DNA of 64,000 nt, taken from Rhodocyclaceae bacterium. GTDB lineage: Bacteria > Pseudomonadota > Gammaproteobacteria > Burkholderiales > Rhodocyclaceae. This document shows, piece by piece, positions 43,810-52,654 of this stretch. The position numbers and the translations under genes are program-made. Position 1 is the first letter of the stretch, and each line of letters opens with the position of its first letter. The DNA lies in assembly GCA_016702335.1 (NCBI GenBank), contig JADJEF010000020.1, positions 930,001 to 994,000 on the forward strand, written 5' to 3'. The notes beneath the pieces are model-generated. The model ran no database searches. It was not told the origin of the DNA and saw only the letters and a program-made list of their open reading frames with translations.

Positions 43810-44940
43810 GTGGGTCCACTGCACACACTGAGGGTCATTGAATTCGAGGGCATTGGTCCCGGCCCATTGGCCGGAATGATCCTCGCCGATATGGGCGCGG
43901 AGGTCACCGTCATCCGGCGCAAGGGTGGCGGCGGGCTGGCCTCGCAGCTCGGCGGCGGCAAGGGCGATATCCTTAATCGCAGCAAGCACATCATCACGCT
44001 CGATCTGAAGCAACCCGAGGGCTTGGCGCTGACACTCGACCTGCTGACCAGCGCCGATGCCCTGATCGAAGGCAATCGACCCGGCGTGATGGAGCGATTG
44101 GGTCTCGGGCCCGAGGTGGTGCATGCCCGCAACCCCAAGCTGATCTACGGCCGCATGACCGGCTGGGGCCAGACCGGGCTCCTCGCCCCTACCGCCGGCC
44201 ACGATCTCAACTACATCGCCCTGACCGGGCTGCTCGGCATGGGTGGCGGCAGGCTGCCACCGCAGCGTCCACCCGCCACGCTCACCGGCGACGCCATCGG
44301 TGCGCTCGGCCTCGCCTTCGGCATTGTCGCGGCGGCTTTCGAAGCAAAAACCTCGGGCAAGGGGCAAGTCGTCGATGCCGCGATTGTCGACATCGCCGCC
44401 CTGCTCGGCACGCTGGCCACCTGGATTTACAACAACGGGCAGATCGGTGCCAGCGGGCCCAATGCGCTGCCCAGCGTCTTTTACGATTCGCCCTTCTACG
44501 ATATTTTCGAATGTGCTGACGGGCAGTGGCTCACCATCGGCCCGCTCGAGCCGCAGTTCTACGCCTTGATGCTGAGCAAGCTCGAACTCACCGACGTAGC
44601 GCCGAACTCACAGTACGACACGCGCCAATGGCCGGCGCTCAAAGCGCGGCTCAGCGTCCTGTTCAAAAGCCAGCCGCGCGCGCATTGGGATGCCCTGCTC
44701 ACGGGTACGGATGTTTGCTACGCGCCTGTGCTTACCCCAACCGAGGCGGCCGCACACCCGCATAACGTCGCACGTGAGGTATTTCGTACCGAACCTGTGC
44801 TGCAGGCCAACCCGGCACCACGCTTCTCGCGCACACCAGGCGAAATACGGCAAGTCGGCGCTGGTGAGACGGCGCCTGCGCTCAGCGCCATCGACGCCTC
44901 ACGCCTCGCCAACCTGCGCGAGCAAGGCGTGTTGAAGTAG
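43810..44940 (+). CDS. CaiB/BaiF family CoA transferase (alpha-methylacyl-CoA racemase type)
   Basis: This 376-residue type III CoA transferase has the family start LRVIEFEGIGPGPLAGMILADMGAEVTVI and GRMTGWGQTGLLAPTAGHDLNYIALTG. The GHDLNYIALTG segment carries the Asp-His pair typical of alpha-methylacyl-CoA racemases, which interconvert 2-methylacyl-CoA epimers. The start is GTG at 43810. A dispersed repeat (44851-44874) encodes residues 348-355, QVGAGETA, near the C-terminus, where homologues usually vary. Confidence 0.87.
   Translation: MGPLHTLRVIEFEGIGPGPLAGMILADMGAEVTVIRRKGGGGLASQLGGGKGDILNRSKHIITLDLKQPEGLALTLDLLTSADALIEGNRPGVMERLGLGPEVVHARNPKLIYGRMTGWGQTGLLAPTAGHDLNYIALTGLLGMGGGRLPPQRPPATLTGDAIGALGLAFGIVAAAFEAKTSGKGQVVDAAIVDIAALLGTLATWIYNNGQIGASGPNALPSVFYDSPFYDIFECADGQWLTIGPLEPQFYALMLSKLELTDVAPNSQYDTRQWPALKARLSVLFKSQPRAHWDALLTGTDVCYAPVLTPTEAAAHPHNVAREVFRTEPVLQANPAPRFSRTPGEIRQVGAGETAPALSAIDASRLANLREQGVLK
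44851..44874 (-). repeat. Dispersed 24-bp repeat, copy 7 (in CoA transferase gene)
   Basis: The minus strand reads CGCCGT-CTCA-CCAGCGCCGACTTG, perfect at the fixed positions, antisense to the gene. The same reading frame appears in the bioC copy, giving QVGAG(E/D)TA. Confidence 0.85.
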
Positions 44941-44982
44941 TAGGCATCTTGCGGGCGCAAAGCAAGTACCAGTAGCGCACTG

Positions 44983-47451
44983 CTACTTCCAGTCGCGCAC
45001 CAGTTGCTCGAACTCTGCCACCGGCATCGGCCGGCCGAACAGATAGCCCTGATAGGCATCGCAGCCAAACGCACGCAAGGCAACTCGCTGATCTTCAGTT
45101 TCAACACCCTCGGCAATCACATGCAGGCCCAGGCTATGACCGAGGGCAATCACCGTCTTGGCTATGGCTTCGTCGTTGGCGTCGGTAAGCAGGTCGCGCA
45201 CGAAAGACTGATCGATCTTGAGCTGATCGAGCGGCAGGCGCTTGAGGTACGATAGCGATGAGTAGCCGGTACCAAAGTCATCGAGCGAGAAGTGCACGCC
45301 GCGGCGGCGCAAGGCTTCCATCTTGGCAATCACGTCTTCCGTATGGGTCAGCAGCAGCCCCTCGGTCAGCTCCAGCTTTAGACGTTCGGGGGGTATGCCC
45401 GCGCCTTCGATGAGCGCCATCACCTCTTGTTCGAAGGTGGGAACGCTCATCTGCCGTGCGCTGACATTGACCGACAAGACCAGGCGGGCAAAGCGCGGAT
45501 CGTCGGCCCAACGCGCCAGTTGCCGGCAGGCACCGAGCATGACCAGATGACCGACGGGCAGGATCAATCCGGTTTCCTCGGCCAAGGGAACGAACACGGC
45601 GGGTGAAATCATGCCGCGCTCGGGGTGCTGCCAGCGCACCAGCACTTCCGCCCCCATCAGCGCGCCGGCGCCATCGACCTGCGGCTGAAAGTAGAGCAGA
45701 AACTGCTCTTTGAATACCGCAGTGCGAATTTCTTCTTCGAGTTTGGTGCGCGTCTCGATCGCGACCTGCATGGTCGGGTCGTAAAAGCAGATGGCATTTC
45801 GCCCTGAACGCTTGGCTTGATACATGGCCGTGTCGGCACGCTTGAGCAACTCATCGACGCTCAGGCGCTGGCTGTCGAGCATGCACACGCCGATGCTCGG
45901 TGAGCACTGATGCTGATGATGGTGCTGCACCCCGTGCTCATCGACCGACGCCAAATCGTGCGGCACATTGAGCGCGCCCTGAATCTTGCCCGCCACGACC
46001 TCGGCCTGTATCGGCCCGTCATCCCCGGCATCCAGGCCACTGAGAATGACCACAAACTCATCACCGCCCAGACGCGCGACCGTGTCGCCCTCGCGCACAC
46101 ACCCCGACAGCCGGTGCGCCACGCTTACCAACAGCTGATCACCGACATCGTGACCCAGCGTATCGTTCAGCACCTTGAAGTTATCCAGATCAATCAGTAG
46201 CAGCGCGCCGGCCCGACCGGTCCGCGCACTGGCCGCCAGCGCCTGATGCGTGCGGTCCATCATCAGACGGCGGTTGGGCAAGCGGGTCAGCGGGTCATAA
46301 AACGCCAGCGTCTTGACTTCTTCTTCGGCATGTTTGCGGGCAGTGGCATCTTCGTGCACCGAAATCCACACCTTGCCGTGATCCGGGTGATCAAACATAG
46401 AGATCGCGGCATGAGACCAGAAGGGCGTGCCGTCCTTGCGCATATTGCGCACGTCGCCCTCCCATGACCCGCTCATCTCGAGCGCGGCGAGGATACGACG
46501 AACCGTTTCCTCGGCACCATCATCGGCCGGATCATTCAGAACGCTGACATGGCGGCCAAGCAATTCGCCCGGCGCATAACCGAAGAGTTCTTCCAGCTGC
46601 GGATTGGCATAGACGATCGCCAGTGTATCGGCGCGCGCCAAATGGATGCCTTCGGTCAGGCTGGCGAGGATGCCAGCCTGAATAGCCTGTTGCTCTTCGG
46701 CGTGCTTGCGCACAGTGATGTCGCGGGCAATACCCAGCACACCGACCAAGGCACCTTCGGCATCTCGCATCGGGGTTTTGATGGTTTCAAAAATGCCGCA
46801 ATAACCGCCACGGGCAAAGCGCAGCCGTTCTTCGTTACGACGGAGTCCGCCTTCCTGCAAGGCGAGTTTGTCATTACTGCGAAAGAAATCGGCCAGAGTC
46901 TTGTCCACAAAATCATAGTCAGTTTTGCCGACAATCTCGTGCTCGTCGGCGCCGAAAAGATTCTCAAAAGCGCTGTTGCAGCCAAGATAGATGCCGTCGG
47001 GGTCTTTCAGCCAGACCAGATCGGGCAGGCTGGTGAGCACGGCCTTGAGCTGTGTGCCTTCCTTGAGCAGTGCCTGCTGGCTGCTCTGCAGCGCCGCCTG
47101 AATGGCGAGCAGTTCGTCATGCTCACGCAGCAGCGTGCCCTGGCGCATCATGGCCAGCACAACGACGCAGGCCGCGCCTATATCCGCCACGTAAACAACC
47201 ACTGGCGGCAAACCTTGCCATTGATGTGCCAGGACTACGGCAAGCGCTGACACGGCCACCACCACGAAGGGTAACTGGCGCAAAACGCCCTCGGAAAAAC
47301 GGGTCCAGCGTGGTGACGTACTGATGGACTGATCCCAATGCGTCAAGCCGAAACCAATCATCAGGATGCCCACTGAAAAACTGATGTTCAGCCAGGAGCC
47401 GGGAACGGTCTGTCCGTCCAGGGCCAAAAAAGTTCCAGCGCATCCATACAA
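44983..47451 (-). CDS. PAS-GGDEF-EAL protein, C-terminal part of a frameshifted gene
   Basis: This frame encodes the last membrane helices, two PAS domains (VLTSLPDLVWLKDPDGIYLG; THLARADTLAIVYANPQLEELFGY), a diguanylate cyclase domain with intact RLGGDEF and an RxxD inhibitory site (REGD), and a phosphodiesterase domain with EVL, DDFGTGYSSL and the QSFVRDL region. Both catalytic cores look usable. The GGDEF domain contains a His/Gln-rich stretch (HHHQHQ) before SPSIGV. Its true N-terminus lies in the overlapping frame at 47123-48079; a run of six A residues at 47426-47431 (T on the coding strand) carries one base too many to join them. Read through, the protein would have roughly 1,030 residues. 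Confidence 0.75.
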   Translation of the reverse strand: MYGCAGTFLALDGQTVPGSWLNISFSVGILMIGFGLTHWDQSISTSPRWTRFSEGVLRQLPFVVVAVSALAVVLAHQWQGLPPVVVYVADIGAACVVVLAMMRQGTLLREHDELLAIQAALQSSQQALLKEGTQLKAVLTSLPDLVWLKDPDGIYLGCNSAFENLFGADEHEIVGKTDYDFVDKTLADFFRSNDKLALQEGGLRRNEERLRFARGGYCGIFETIKTPMRDAEGALVGVLGIARDITVRKHAEEQQAIQAGILASLTEGIHLARADTLAIVYANPQLEELFGYAPGELLGRHVSVLNDPADDGAEETVRRILAALEMSGSWEGDVRNMRKDGTPFWSHAAISMFDHPDHGKVWISVHEDATARKHAEEEVKTLAFYDPLTRLPNRRLMMDRTHQALAASARTGRAGALLLIDLDNFKVLNDTLGHDVGDQLLVSVAHRLSGCVREGDTVARLGGDEFVVILSGLDAGDDGPIQAEVVAGKIQGALNVPHDLASVDEHGVQHHHQHQCSPSIGVCMLDSQRLSVDELLKRADTAMYQAKRSGRNAICFYDPTMQVAIETRTKLEEEIRTAVFKEQFLLYFQPQVDGAGALMGAEVLVRWQHPERGMISPAVFVPLAEETGLILPVGHLVMLGACRQLARWADDPRFARLVLSVNVSARQMSVPTFEQEVMALIEGAGIPPERLKLELTEGLLLTHTEDVIAKMEALRRRGVHFSLDDFGTGYSSLSYLKRLPLDQLKIDQSFVRDLLTDANDEAIAKTVIALGHSLGLHVIAEGVETEDQRVALRAFGCDAYQGYLFGRPMPVAEFEQLVRDWK

Positions 47452-48079
47452 CGGTGTAGCTCGCCAGTCCGCTGAAGAGCATCACCAAAGGCAGGGTAAT
47501 GCGCCAGCGAAGCGACAGGATCGCTGCGGCCATCGTGGCCACGGCAACCAGCATCAGCATCGGGTAGGCAATCAGCGTCAGCAGCGCGAGGGGCTCGGTC
47601 GCGCCACGCTTGGGCAGGTACAGCACCAACGTAAGCGCCAGGCCCGCCACCACCATGATCGCGCTATCGAGCAAGGCCGCCTGGCGACGGGCCTCCTGCT
47701 CCATGTGCCTGAGTGCCCGCACCAGTCCGACAGCCACGCACGGCCCCAGCGTCAGATAGAGCGCGTCGGCGGGTGCCGGGAAGGGTAGGTAGTCGAGCGC
47801 GACTTGTACGTCCCAGACGACTTGCCCGAGCGCATAGCCGGTGACGCCCAGTGCCATCCAGAACAGCAGGTCGCGCTGGCCCGGCTCAAGCGCGCGCCGC
47901 CAGGCCAGCCAGCCCAGAGCCGCGGTACTGACGGTGGTGGCTGTCCAGTGCAGGTTGTCAAAAAAATTGACCGTACCGGCCTCGGTCGACAAGCGCGCAC
48001 CGACCGCTCCGATGAGCAGGCCCGCCACGCCAGCCAGCCACGCGATGCGTGCAGCGGGTGAAACGGCCGTTAAAGCCAT
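47123..48079 (-). CDS. N-terminal membrane part of the frameshifted GGDEF-EAL gene
   Basis: From the ATG at 48079 the frame encodes seven or so membrane helices of a MASE-like sensor (WLAGVAGLLIGAVGARL, LHWTATTVSTAALGWLAW, LLFWMALGVTGYALGQVVWDV and more). It is correct up to MRWNFF near 47430; after that the protein continues in the other frame. With five instead of six T residues it would read WNFLALDGQTVPGSWLNIS, joining the two parts cleanly. The 300 bases beyond the junction in this frame are not real coding. Either a true mutation, a slippage site or a sequencing error explains it. Confidence 0.65.
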   Translation of the reverse strand: MALTAVSPAARIAWLAGVAGLLIGAVGARLSTEAGTVNFFDNLHWTATTVSTAALGWLAWRRALEPGQRDLLFWMALGVTGYALGQVVWDVQVALDYLPFPAPADALYLTLGPCVAVGLVRALRHMEQEARRQAALLDSAIMVVAGLALTLVLYLPKRGATEPLALLTLIAYPMLMLVAVATMAAAILSLRWRITLPLVMLFSGLASYTVVWMRWNFFGPGRTDRSRLLAEHQFFSGHPDDWFRLDALGSVHQYVTTLDPFFRGRFAPVTLRGGGRVSACRSPGTSMARFAASGCLRGGYRRGLRRCAGHDAPGHAAA

Positions 48080-48397
48080 CAATGCCCCTGAGAAAAGAAT
48101 GGGTCCATCTTATTCGCACTTCATCAGACTTGAGGCTCGACATGGCACGACGGCCACCATGCGCCGCGCGGGTCTTGTGAATCAGCACACTTAATCGCCG
48201 CTGCGGCTGGATTTGCCTATGCCCCGATAATGACCACGCTGTCGCCCCGAAGCACGAGATCGTGGTGCACCTGAGTGCCTCGGTGCGTTAGAACCGGGCC
48301 TATTCCCAAGTCAGCGCTGGTGATACGGCGATGCGCTCAGTCAGGCACGCCAGCACCGTGCCGGATAATGTGAACTTGCTCCGGCCTGCCGAACCGC
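48080..48397. other. 318-base intergenic region
   Basis: No gene is supported here. It contains repeat copy 8 (48307-48330), the upstream region of the GGDEF-EAL gene and, at the right end, one arm of the hairpin at 48381-48415. Confidence 0.6.
48307..48330 (-). repeat. Dispersed 24-bp repeat, copy 8 (intergenic)
   Basis: The minus strand reads CGCCGT-ATCA-CCAGCGCTGACTTG, one mismatch (C to T) in the fixed positions. Confidence 0.85.
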
Positions 48398-48415
48398 TCA
48401 CAGTGGGCAGGCCGG
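48381..48415 (-). terminator. Hairpin around the DUF1223 stop codon
   Basis: CCGGCCTGCC (48381-48390) and GGCAGGCCGG (48406-48415) form a ten-base stem with the TGA stop in the loop. There is no T-run, so it may act as an RNA end or merely a structure. Confidence 0.45.
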
Positions 48416-49165
48416 TCGTTGCAGGGCCTGCAGAATCTCTCCACTCGACCGATCCTGAACGAAAGCTACCGCACCCATGTCGGCAAGCTTCCAGTCACTA
48501 TCCAATGCAATCGTCTGGTTGAGCACGAGCTTGCCGCTTGCGTCGGGTGCCAGTGGCCCGAACAGACGACGAACAACAGAGTCGTGTCGCAGTACCTTGC
48601 CGATGTTTTCGCCGGCCAGCACGCGCGACTCGAGCTTGTTTTCATAGAGCGCCAACCATGCCTCAGCGCCCGGTCTTGCCGCGGCGATAGTGCCGCTGAT
48701 GGTCAGTTTGCCGCTTTGTGTGCCACGCCACTCGAGCGCGATGGCCGCACCCGGCGGCAACTCTTCCAAGCCCTCGAGCGGACTACCGGCACTGCGCCAA
48801 TCGCGGCCGTTACGAAGAAACTGGGGCGTGTAGACGAGGCGCGACCGTGCGAGGCTGGCCATCCGATACTGCCGCTCCGTAAAGTGCGGGCTGGCAAAGC
48901 GGTCACTCCAGCCCAGGCGGTCCCAGTAGTCGACGTGGAACGCCAGCGGCACCAGTCGCCCGCCAACACTCCCCTGAGCCCGCCATTGCGATAGCCGACG
49001 GTCGGCCGGCGGACAACTGTCACACCCTTCCGAGGTGTAGAGCTCAAGCAATACCGCACGCTGTTCGCCACTCTGGGCAACGCAACCCGATACCGCCCCA
49101 GCGGGCGCTATGGAGCCAGCTCCCATTAAGGCAATCAGAGCGATAAGTGACGCATTTCGTTTCAT
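48398..49165 (-). CDS. DUF1223 family secreted protein
   Basis: This 255-residue protein has a signal peptide (MKRNASLIALIALMGAGSIAPAGA) and then the DUF1223 core: VLLELYTSEGCDSCPPADRRLSQW, LAFHVDYWDRLGWSDRFASPHFTERQ and VYTPQFLRNGRDWR. The CDSCPP motif in a thioredoxin-like fold suggests redox activity in the periplasm, but no substrate is known. The ATG at 49165 is preferred; the longer frame to 49303 lacks a signal peptide at its start. Confidence 0.85.
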   Translation of the reverse strand: MKRNASLIALIALMGAGSIAPAGAVSGCVAQSGEQRAVLLELYTSEGCDSCPPADRRLSQWRAQGSVGGRLVPLAFHVDYWDRLGWSDRFASPHFTERQYRMASLARSRLVYTPQFLRNGRDWRSAGSPLEGLEELPPGAAIALEWRGTQSGKLTISGTIAAARPGAEAWLALYENKLESRVLAGENIGKVLRHDSVVRRLFGPLAPDASGKLVLNQTIALDSDWKLADMGAVAFVQDRSSGEILQALQRPACPL

Positions 49166-49393
49166 GGTGCCCCCGGCTGAGCTCAATGCAATGAATGATA
49201 GGGCGATCGAAGCGCCTGAGCGGCACCCGAGCACGCAGTAAAGCGCCGCGATTGTCCGGTAGCGGGCGGAATACCCGAGCGGAGGCTGCCCGCGACAGTA
49301 CAATCAGAGCGCAGCAAAAAGCGCCAAACGGCCGCTAACCGCGCGCAGATCGCGGACCAAAAGCTACAGCCGGATGCAGTGGAAATCGACGAA

Positions 49394-49898
49394 ATGAATG
49401 CGCGGTTTCTTGCGCAAAAGGCGGCGTTCACTAGCCGAACCGCGCGCACCTGCAGCGAACGGCTTGAAGCGCTCGATACCTTGCTTGATGCGCTCCTGCG
49501 CTTTGAAAACCGTCTGGTCGACGCACTCAAACACGACTTCGGTAACCGCTCGGCGCAAGAGACTCGTCTACTTGAGATTTCCCCGGCCGCTGGCGTTCTA
49601 CTACTTTGACGATGATGCCAGCCGCACGCGCAGCGTCCTGGAGCGGACCACAGCCGGCGGCGTGACGCTCAACGACTGCATCTTCCATCTGCCGCAGATT
49701 AACCTGCCGTTCGGTGGCGTAGGGCCAAGCGGCATGGGCGCTTACCACGGCCAGGAGGGCTTCAACAACTTCTCCAAACGCAAGGGCGTGATGGTGATGA
49801 GTCGCCTGGCGGGCTGGGCTCTTGCGACATTCCTGAAACCACCGTACTCGCGTTGGTCGGATCGCATTGTCAGTTTTCTGATCTGGCGGCGAAAATAG
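49394..49898 (+). pseudogene. Internally deleted coniferyl-aldehyde-dehydrogenase-like gene
   Basis: The first part (49394 to about 49580) matches the N-terminus of this aldehyde dehydrogenase group: NARFLAQKAAFTSR, LDALLRFENRLVDALKHDFGNRSAQETRLLEI. The second part, in another frame from about 49575, matches its C-terminus: RPLAFYYFDDDASRTRSVLERTTAGGVTLNDCIFHLPQINLPFGGVGPSGMGAYHG. Roughly 300 central residues, including the cofactor site and catalytic Cys and Glu, are missing, and the join is out of frame. An intact gene of this group has about 470 residues. It is non-functional. Confidence 0.8.
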
Positions 49899-49961
49899 TC
49901 GCGCTCAACCGGTAGGGACGCGCCCCCGCCGGCTTCCAACCGTTGTCGCCGACTGGCGAGT

Positions 49962-50327
49962 TCAGCCGCCGGCGGCGAGCGCGTAGTCCGCCATTGCCGC
50001 CAATACCGGCTCGGCCTCACCCACCGGCGCTGCCAGTGCGATGCACACGCTCGGGTGGCGATCCATGGCACTGGCCGCCATCAGGGGCAGATCCTTCTTG
50101 ATGTGACTGCCCGCGGCCATGAAGATCGGCACGACAATCACTTCGTTGACGCCGGCTGCCGCCAGAGCGTCGACCGCCTCATCAAAGCTCGGGCGCATCA
50201 GCTCGAGAAAGCCCATTTCCACCGGGGTCGCCGGGTCACGCATCACGATGGCATCGCGAATGCGAAAAAACGGGGCCGCCCAGTCGGGGTTGCGGGCACC
50301 ATGCCCGAATAACAAAATGCCTTTCAT
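49962..50327 (-). CDS. cbiX: CbiX/SirB-like sirohydrochlorin chelatase family protein
   Basis: This 121-residue single-domain protein has the chelatase histidine in LLFGHGARNPDWAAPF and a second in AAGSHIKKDLP. Small CbiX proteins insert cobalt or nickel into sirohydrochlorin; some homologues are of unknown function. The ATG at 50327 overlaps the upstream dehydrogenase stop by four bases. The C-terminus is a little short compared with archaeal CbiX. Confidence 0.83.
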   Translation of the reverse strand: MKGILLFGHGARNPDWAAPFFRIRDAIVMRDPATPVEMGFLELMRPSFDEAVDALAAAGVNEVIVVPIFMAAGSHIKKDLPLMAASAMDRHPSVCIALAAPVGEAEPVLAAMADYALAAGG

Positions 50328-51307
50328 GAGACTCGCTCCAAAATCACATCGGGGTTGATCAGATTGGGTGGGGCTTGCCCGGTCAGCGCCACACACAGAT
50401 TATCGGCAGCACAATTGGCCATCGCCAGGCGCGTCGCACGGGTCGATGAGCCGATATGCGGCGTCAAAGTGACATTGTCGAGGGTACGAAAGCCGGGGTT
50501 AAGTGCCGGCTCGCCCTCGAACACATCCATCCCTGCGCCCGCAATACGCCGCTCACGCAGCGCCTCGATCAAAGCGACATCGTCGACCACACCGCCCCGG
50601 GCAATGTTGATGAGATGGGCCGTAGGCTTCATCAGCGCCAACTCGGGCGCAGCGACCGCGTGATGAGTCTGCGGCGTGTAGGGAACCAGCAGCACGATGA
50701 AATCAGCCTCGGAAAACAGGCGCTCCTTCGCTACCCATTGCGCCCGGCCGGGAATGTGGCTGGTCGCATCTGGCCGCGTGCGGCTGTGATAGATCACCCG
50801 CATGTCAAACCCCTGCGCGCGGCGCGCCACCGCCTGACCAATGCGCCCCATGCCCAAAATGCCCAATGTCGCCCCGTGCACATCCTGCCCCATCCACGGG
50901 TCCTGAAACTTCCAGCCCTGCCAATTGCCGGCGCGGGTCCAGGCGTCGGCGGCGACCACGCGGCGAGCCGAAGCCATCAGCAGCGTCCAAGCCATATCCG
51001 CGGTGGTCTCGTTGAGCACGCCGGGGGTATTGGTGACCATCACACCGGCCGCAGTGCAAGCCGCTACATCGATATTGTTGTAGCCGACCGCCACATTGCT
51101 GACCACCTTGAGGCCATCGGCACCAGCCAGCAGCGCGGCGTCGATGCGGTCGGTCAGCCCGGCCATCAGGCCAGCACAACCCACGACGCGCTGCGCAAGC
51201 TCGGCGGCAGGCAGATTCTCGTCAAGATCGCGGTAATCGACCTCGGCCAATCCACGCAGGCGCTCGATGGTCTCGGGAAACAAGCGACGGGTCACCAGAA
51301 TTTTCAT
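50324..51307 (-). CDS. D-2-hydroxyacid dehydrogenase (glyoxylate/hydroxypyruvate reductase type)
   Basis: This 327-residue NAD(P)-dependent enzyme has the nucleotide-binding GATLGILGMGRIGQAVARRAQGF, substrate loop VGYNNIDVAACTAAGVMVTNTPGVLNETTADM, catalytic arginine in NIARGGVVDDVAL, a glutamate in FEGEP and the histidine in LTPHIGSSTRATR. It reduces hydroxypyruvate, glyoxylate or 2-ketogluconate; the substrate cannot be read from sequence. The ATG at 51307 begins MKILVTRRLFPETIERL. It is coupled to the cbiX gene, an odd pairing. Confidence 0.87.
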   Translation of the reverse strand: MKILVTRRLFPETIERLRGLAEVDYRDLDENLPAAELAQRVVGCAGLMAGLTDRIDAALLAGADGLKVVSNVAVGYNNIDVAACTAAGVMVTNTPGVLNETTADMAWTLLMASARRVVAADAWTRAGNWQGWKFQDPWMGQDVHGATLGILGMGRIGQAVARRAQGFDMRVIYHSRTRPDATSHIPGRAQWVAKERLFSEADFIVLLVPYTPQTHHAVAAPELALMKPTAHLINIARGGVVDDVALIEALRERRIAGAGMDVFEGEPALNPGFRTLDNVTLTPHIGSSTRATRLAMANCAADNLCVALTGQAPPNLINPDVILERVS

Positions 51308-51432
51308 CCGCGTTGCCCCTGTTGGACGCCGCAACAACCTTCACTCGACACAGTAAATCTCCGGAGACCACAAATAGGCACAGTGGAGGAATCTAACAGA
51401 ATCCGTGACCAGGCCGGATCTCCCACGCTAAT

Positions 51433-52176
51433 ATGGAACTCCGTCTTAGCTCATCTCTGGCCATGCTCGACCCCACCAATCCCGCGTTCTGGCTCGCCGT
51501 TTTGCAGATCATCATGATCGACATCCTGCTTGGCGGCGACAATGCCGTGGTAATCGCTCTGGCCTGCCGAAAGCTGCCCGAAGCACAACGCAAGCAAGGC
51601 ATCTTCTGGGGGGTTGCCGGTGCCATCGTGCTGCGCGTAATCATGATCTTCTTCGCTCTGCAACTGCTTGCGGTGCCATGGCTGAAGACCGTTGGCGCGG
51701 CACTTCTGTTCTGGATCGGCATCAAGCTGATGCAACCTGAGGACGAGGATGGCCACGGCGAGATAAGCGGTGCCAGTACCTTGCTCGGCGCGATCAAAAC
51801 CGTGATCGTAGCCGATGCCGTGATGAGTCTGGACAACGTCATTGCTGTCGCCGGTGCGGCCAACGGCAGCATGGTGCTGGTGGTATTCGGCATTCTCGTT
51901 TCCATCCCCATCGTGGTCTGGGGTAGCCAGTTGGTGCTCAAGCTGATGGACCGCTACCCGGTGGTCATCACCTTCGGTGCCGCCCTGCTCGGCTGGATCG
52001 GTGGCGGCATGATTCCCAGCGATCCCGGCATCCCCGCGGAGTTCTTTGCGGCCATCCCCCACGCCAAAATCGTGCTCGGGATCGCCGGTGCACTGCTCGT
52101 CGTGATGGCCGGCAAGTTGCTGGCCGCCCGAGCAACCAAAACCCCGACTGCTGACATTCCGGAGCTGCGCCCATGA
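51433..52176 (+). CDS. TerC/YjbE-family integral membrane protein
   Basis: This membrane protein has seven or so helices with acidic residues in GGDNAVVIALACRKLP and ADAVMSLDNVIAVAGAANG, the two metal-binding repeats of the TerC family. YjbE-type members export manganese or load it onto exported enzymes. No yybP-ykoY manganese riboswitch is visible in the 125 bases upstream. The start may be 51433 (MELRLSSSLAML...) or the internal ATG at 51463 (MLDPTNPAFWLAV), which matches the usual family start; neither has a good Shine-Dalgarno. Confidence 0.87.
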   Translation: MELRLSSSLAMLDPTNPAFWLAVLQIIMIDILLGGDNAVVIALACRKLPEAQRKQGIFWGVAGAIVLRVIMIFFALQLLAVPWLKTVGAALLFWIGIKLMQPEDEDGHGEISGASTLLGAIKTVIVADAVMSLDNVIAVAGAANGSMVLVVFGILVSIPIVVWGSQLVLKLMDRYPVVITFGAALLGWIGGGMIPSDPGIPAEFFAAIPHAKIVLGIAGALLVVMAGKLLAARATKTPTADIPELRP

Positions 52177-52601
52177 CTCAGACAATTCTCATCCCCGTCA
52201 ATGGTTCCGAGCACTCGTTGCGCGCTATCGACTGGCTGATCGCCCAGACCAGGCATTGGAAAGACGCGCCGGTTGTTCATGTACTGGCGGTACAACCCTC
52301 GCTGCATGGTGACATCAGCCGCTTTGTCAGCAAGGCGCAGCTGCAGGAATTTCACCGCGCGGAAGGCGACAAACAACTGGCGGCGGCGCTCACGCGCCTC
52401 AGCGAGGCCGGCGTGGAGGCCGAGGCGCATGTGCGCGTCGGTGAAGCAGCTCAGGTGATCCAGGACTTTGCCACCGAAACACACTGTGACCAGATCATCA
52501 TCGGAACCCGTGGGCATAGCGGCCTGGCCGGCATGCTGATGGGCTCGGTGGCGACCAAACTGGCGCACTTGTCCACCCTGCCCGTTACCTTGGTGCGCTG
52601 A
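52173..52601 (+). CDS. Universal stress protein, UspA family
   Basis: This 142-residue protein has the ATP-binding motif GTRGHSGLAGMLMGSVATKL (G-2x-G-9x-G-S/T) and the N-terminal ILIPVNGSEHSLRAIDW. The ATP-binding subtype of Usp proteins acts as a stress-linked regulator. Its ATG overlaps the TerC gene stop by four bases, so the two are co-translated; a link with metal stress is suggested by position only. Confidence 0.9.
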   Translation: MTQTILIPVNGSEHSLRAIDWLIAQTRHWKDAPVVHVLAVQPSLHGDISRFVSKAQLQEFHRAEGDKQLAAALTRLSEAGVEAEAHVRVGEAAQVIQDFATETHCDQIIIGTRGHSGLAGMLMGSVATKLAHLSTLPVTLVR

Positions 52602-52654
52602 CACGCGCACGACTCTGCTGCCGGTGCACTGGTGAAACGCGCCAACACACCCCG

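Noticed and set aside
51308..51432. yybP-ykoY manganese riboswitch upstream of the TerC-family gene
   Set aside because: The conserved loop sequences of that riboswitch are not visible in the 125 bases.
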